Positions 7,070 to 9,321 of a DNA stretch of 9,321 nt are shown piece by piece. The notes under the pieces are model-generated. The model was not told the DNA's origin, searched no databases, and was given only the letters and a program-made list of their open reading frames with translations. The DNA comes from Flavobacteriales bacterium UBA7325 (lineage in GTDB: Bacteria > Bacteroidota > Bacteroidia > Flavobacteriales_D > Crocinitomicaceae). The stretch is from NCBI GenBank assembly GCA_002471375.1, contig DKPV01000058.1, positions 17,412 to 26,732 of the forward strand, in the 5' to 3' direction. A program made the translations under genes and the position numbers. Position 1 is the first letter of the stretch. Each line of letters begins with the position of its first letter.

Positions 7070-8065
7070 CTAGAGAGCAAACTGGAAGTTCCCAGAATTC
7101 TCCTGGATGTACTGCAAAGTATCTTTAATTTCTTGTAAATCAAATGAAGTCACTAGCTTCATTCTATACTCTTTAAAGTGTGAGATCCCTTTGAAGTAGT
7201 TCGTATAATGTCGCTTCATTTCCGCAATACCTAACGTTTCACCTTTCCATTTCACACTCATTTCAAGATGCTCTAATGTTGCTGCAACACGATCGTCAAT
7301 TGAAGGTTTAGCCAGATGCTCACCCGTTTTCCAAAAATGCTTGATCTCATTGAAAATCCATGGGTAGCCGATACTTGCTCGACCAATCATTAAGCCATCC
7401 ACACCGTACTTATCTTTGTATGCAACTGCCTTTTCGGGTGAGTCAATATCTCCATTTCCGAAGACAGGAATTTTCATTCGAGGATTATTCATCACATCGG
7501 CGATCAAGGACCAGTCAGCTTCACCCTTATACATCTGCTTTCTTGTACGCCCATGAATAGAGATTGCCTCTATTCCAACGTCTTGAAGACGTTCAGCAAC
7601 TTCAACGATGTGTTTCGAATTATCATCCCAGCCTAAGCGAGTTTTAACAGTCACCGGAAGCTTAGTTGAATTAACAATTTCCCTTGTCATATCAATCATC
7701 TTAGGGATATCCTGTAGGATTCCTGCTCCTGCTCCCTTGCATGCAACTTTCTTTACTGGACAACCATAATTGATGTCAATAATATCTGGATTCGTCTTTT
7801 CTGTAATTTCAGTTGCAAGCTTCATGCTTTCGATATCATAACCAAATATTTGAATGCCGATCGGGCGCTCGTATTCGTATATATCGAGTTTTTGAACACT
7901 TTTAACAGCGTCACGAATCAACCCTTCAGAGGATATAAATTCAGTGTACATGAGGTCCGCTCCATGACGTTTGCATAATGCGCGAAAAGGTGGATCACTT
8001 ACATCCTCCATTGGAGCAAGTAAGAGCGGGAATTCTCCCAAATCAATATCTCTTATCTTCGTCAT
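7070..8065 (-). CDS. dusB: tRNA-dihydrouridine synthase DusB
   Basis: An FMN- and NADPH-dependent enzyme that reduces a uridine in the tRNA D-loop to dihydrouridine (position 17 for E. coli DusB), in the cytosol. The chosen ATG gives 331 residues, normal for the family, and starts MTKIRDIDLGEFPLLLAPM. Numbered from it, the TIM barrel opens with LLLAPMEDVSDPPFR (15-28). The catalytic Cys102 sits in INYGCPVKKVACKGAGAG, and FMN or substrate-binding positions are Lys141 (TVKTRLG), His171 (SIHGRTRKQMYKG), GNGD at 203-206 and GLMIGRA at 224-230. A helical tRNA-binding domain follows, with GIAEMKRHYTNYFKG. An in-frame ATG at 8101 would add 12 residues but would place the TAnnTTTG promoter inside the gene, so I prefer 8065. 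The gene is divergent from glyQS across 111 bp and ends 21 nt from the relic that faces it. Confidence 0.95.
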   Translation of the reverse strand: MTKIRDIDLGEFPLLLAPMEDVSDPPFRALCKRHGADLMYTEFISSEGLIRDAVKSVQKLDIYEYERPIGIQIFGYDIESMKLATEITEKTNPDIIDINYGCPVKKVACKGAGAGILQDIPKMIDMTREIVNSTKLPVTVKTRLGWDDNSKHIVEVAERLQDVGIEAISIHGRTRKQMYKGEADWSLIADVMNNPRMKIPVFGNGDIDSPEKAVAYKDKYGVDGLMIGRASIGYPWIFNEIKHFWKTGEHLAKPSIDDRVAATLEHLEMSVKWKGETLGIAEMKRHYTNYFKGISHFKEYRMKLVTSFDLQEIKDTLQYIQENSGNFQFAL

Positions 8066-8072
8066 TGAAGCG

Positions 8073-8101
8073 CAAAGATACGGCGTTTCATACGAAAACA
8101 A
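8073..8101 (-). promoter_or_regulatory. Bacteroidota-type promoter of dusB
   Basis: Read on the minus strand: TTG at 8101-8099, an 18-nt spacer, then TATCTTTG at 8080-8073. This matches the Bacteroidota primary sigma-factor pattern (TTG, 17-23 nt, TAnnTTTG) in both boxes. The -7 box ends 7 nt before the dusB ATG at 8065, so transcription should start at or just before that codon, with almost no leader. This also argues for the 8065 start over the one at 8101. Confidence 0.7.
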
Positions 8102-8164
8102 TGTCCATCCGTCTAAAACTCGTGAAAATCAGTCAATTTTCATATCCTAGCACCCAATTTCAGT

Positions 8165-8172
8165 TATCTTTG
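8165..8172 (+). promoter_or_regulatory. -7 box of the glycyl-tRNA synthetase gene
   Basis: TATCTTTG, a full match to the Bacteroidota TAnnTTTG box, ends only 4 nt before the glyQS ATG at 8177. Transcription would then start around the initiation codon, predicting a leaderless or near-leaderless message. The -33 element is weak: only a TTTTC tract (8137-8141) stands upstream, slightly farther than the usual spacing. The box and the three bases after it repeat the dusB promoter core on the opposite strand. Confidence 0.6.
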
Positions 8173-8176
8173 CGCC

Positions 8177-9321
8177 ATGCAAAAAGAAGACAACCTTAAG
8201 GATATCATATCTCACGCTAAGGAATATGGATTTGTATTTCCATCTTCGGAGATCTATGAGGGCCTAGCAGCTACTTACGACTACGGTCAACTTGGTTCAG
8301 AATTAAAGAATAACATCAAATCATACTGGTGGAAATCGATGGTGCAAATGCGCGAAAATGTTGTAGGTATTGATTCTGCAATTTTCATGCATCCAGGAAT
8401 TTGGAAAGCCTCAGGTCATGTTGATGCATTCAACGATCCATTGATTGATAATAAAGATTCGAAAAAGAGATACAGAGCGGATGTCTTGCTTGAAGAATTC
8501 ATTGAAAAAATTCAAGCAAAAATCAATAAAGATGTTGCCAAAGGATTAAAACGATTTGGTGATGACTTTAACAAAGAAGAGTTCTTAAAAACAAATCCAA
8601 ATGTTCTTCGAAATCAAGCGAAAATTGATGACATCGAGAATAGAATGCGGGAAACACTCGGGCAAAACGACTTAGAAGGAGTATATAACCTAATCGTTGA
8701 TTTAGGAATTGCATGTCCAATTTCAGGATCAAAAAACTGGACAGAAGTGCGTCAATTCAACTTGATGTTCTCTACCGAGCTTGGCTCTGTTGCAGGAGAT
8801 GCTTCAACCCTATATCTGAGGCCAGAGACTGCCCAAGGTATTTTTGTAAATTTTCTAAATGTTCAAAAATCAGGAAGGATGAAGGTTCCATTTGGAATCG
8901 CTCAGATCGGGAAAGCATTTAGAAACGAGATCGTAGCACGTCAGTTCATCTTTCGTATGCGTGAATTCGAACAAATGGAAATGCAATTTTTTGTACGTCC
9001 AGGGGAAGAAATGAAGTGGTATGAGTATTGGAAAGATTACCGCATTAAATGGCACAAAGCTTTAGGTTTTGATGAAAGTGCTTACCGTTTTCATGATCAC
9101 ATTAAGATGGCCCATTATGCCAATGCGGCGGCCGATATTGAATTTGATTTCCCAATGGGTTTCAAAGAACTTGAAGGAATCCATTCAAGAACGGATTTTG
9201 ATTTGAAACAGCACGAAAAACATTCAGGTAAAAAGTTGCGTTTTTTCGATCCGGAGCTCAATGAATCATATGTGCCTTATGTCGTTGAAACGTCAATTGG
9301 ATTGGACCGAATGTTCTTGGC
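8177..9321 (+). CDS. glyQS: Glycyl-tRNA synthetase, class II homodimeric type (3' end outside window)
   Basis: Charges tRNA-Gly with glycine using ATP; essential and cytosolic. It is open to the right edge: 381 full codons plus two bases are present, so the anticodon-binding domain is missing from view. The start MQKEDNLKDIISHAKEYGF leads into class II motif 1 (FVFPSSEIYEGLAATYDYG, residues 19-37). Then come LYLRPETAQGIF (212-223), the glycine-site motif 2 region FGIAQIGKAFRNEI (239-252), RMREFEQMEMQFF, and motif 3 VVETSIGLDRMFL (369-381), which carries the conserved arginine at 378. This is the single-chain alpha-2 enzyme, as usual in Bacteroidota, not the separate glyQ plus glyS alpha/beta type. 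It is divergently transcribed from dusB with a -7 box immediately before the ATG. No break or missing motif is seen in the visible part. Confidence 0.95.
   Translation, partial: MQKEDNLKDIISHAKEYGFVFPSSEIYEGLAATYDYGQLGSELKNNIKSYWWKSMVQMRENVVGIDSAIFMHPGIWKASGHVDAFNDPLIDNKDSKKRYRADVLLEEFIEKIQAKINKDVAKGLKRFGDDFNKEEFLKTNPNVLRNQAKIDDIENRMRETLGQNDLEGVYNLIVDLGIACPISGSKNWTEVRQFNLMFSTELGSVAGDASTLYLRPETAQGIFVNFLNVQKSGRMKVPFGIAQIGKAFRNEIVARQFIFRMREFEQMEMQFFVRPGEEMKWYEYWKDYRIKWHKALGFDESAYRFHDHIKMAHYANAAADIEFDFPMGFKELEGIHSRTDFDLKQHEKHSGKKLRFFDPELNESYVPYVVETSIGLDRMFL

Noticed and set aside
8870..9055. Minus-strand 61-codon frame
   Set aside because: It lies inside the glycyl-tRNA synthetase gene, whose class II motifs are clear on the other strand.

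Overview
The window comes from a Bacteroidota chromosome, most likely a marine or freshwater member of the Flavobacteriales. Three things point there: a secreted protein ending in the gliding-motility-associated type IX secretion (T9SS) C-terminal domain, another whose N-terminus has the 'VGINT.TPDPSAVLHLES' to 'GLIIYNT' to 'YNGTCW' pattern common in this phylum's surface proteins, and promoters of the Bacteroidota type (TAnnTTTG) just upstream of start codons. Shine-Dalgarno sites are not evident. I see no rRNA, tRNA, CRISPR array, insertion sequence or integrase.

Layout. 1-486 (+): an unrecognised small protein with two membrane segments, whose frame is open to the left edge. It meets tail to tail, with 3 nt between, a minus-strand run of three exported proteins that is read from 4422 down to 490: a glycine-rich surface protein (2944-4422), a small DUF4412-like periplasmic or surface protein (2308-2934) and a large T9SS type-B cargo protein (490-2304). 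Gaps of 9 and 3 nt make this a convincing operon. 88 nt upstream of it is paaZ (4511-6562, -), the bifunctional ring-opening enzyme of phenylacetate degradation, here without other paa genes in view.

Between paaZ and dusB, 6563-7069 carries no intact gene. On the plus strand it does hold a readable relic (6605-7048) of a SpoIIAA/STAS-like (DUF7793-type) protein, kept in one frame throughout but interrupted by a TAG and a TAA. It is followed by dusB (7070-8065, -), a tRNA-dihydrouridine synthase, and a divergent glycyl-tRNA synthetase gene (8177 to the right edge, +, incomplete). The two translation genes share a 111-bp divergent promoter region with two copies, in opposite orientation, of the same 11-bp promoter core.

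Functionally the window mixes housekeeping translation genes, one catabolic enzyme and one lineage-specific secreted-protein operon. I found no clear undescribed defence or mobile system. The items most worth a second look are the interrupted STAS-like gene, the phage-adhesin-like glycine-rich half of the 492-residue protein, and the mirrored, near-leaderless promoters of dusB and glyQS.
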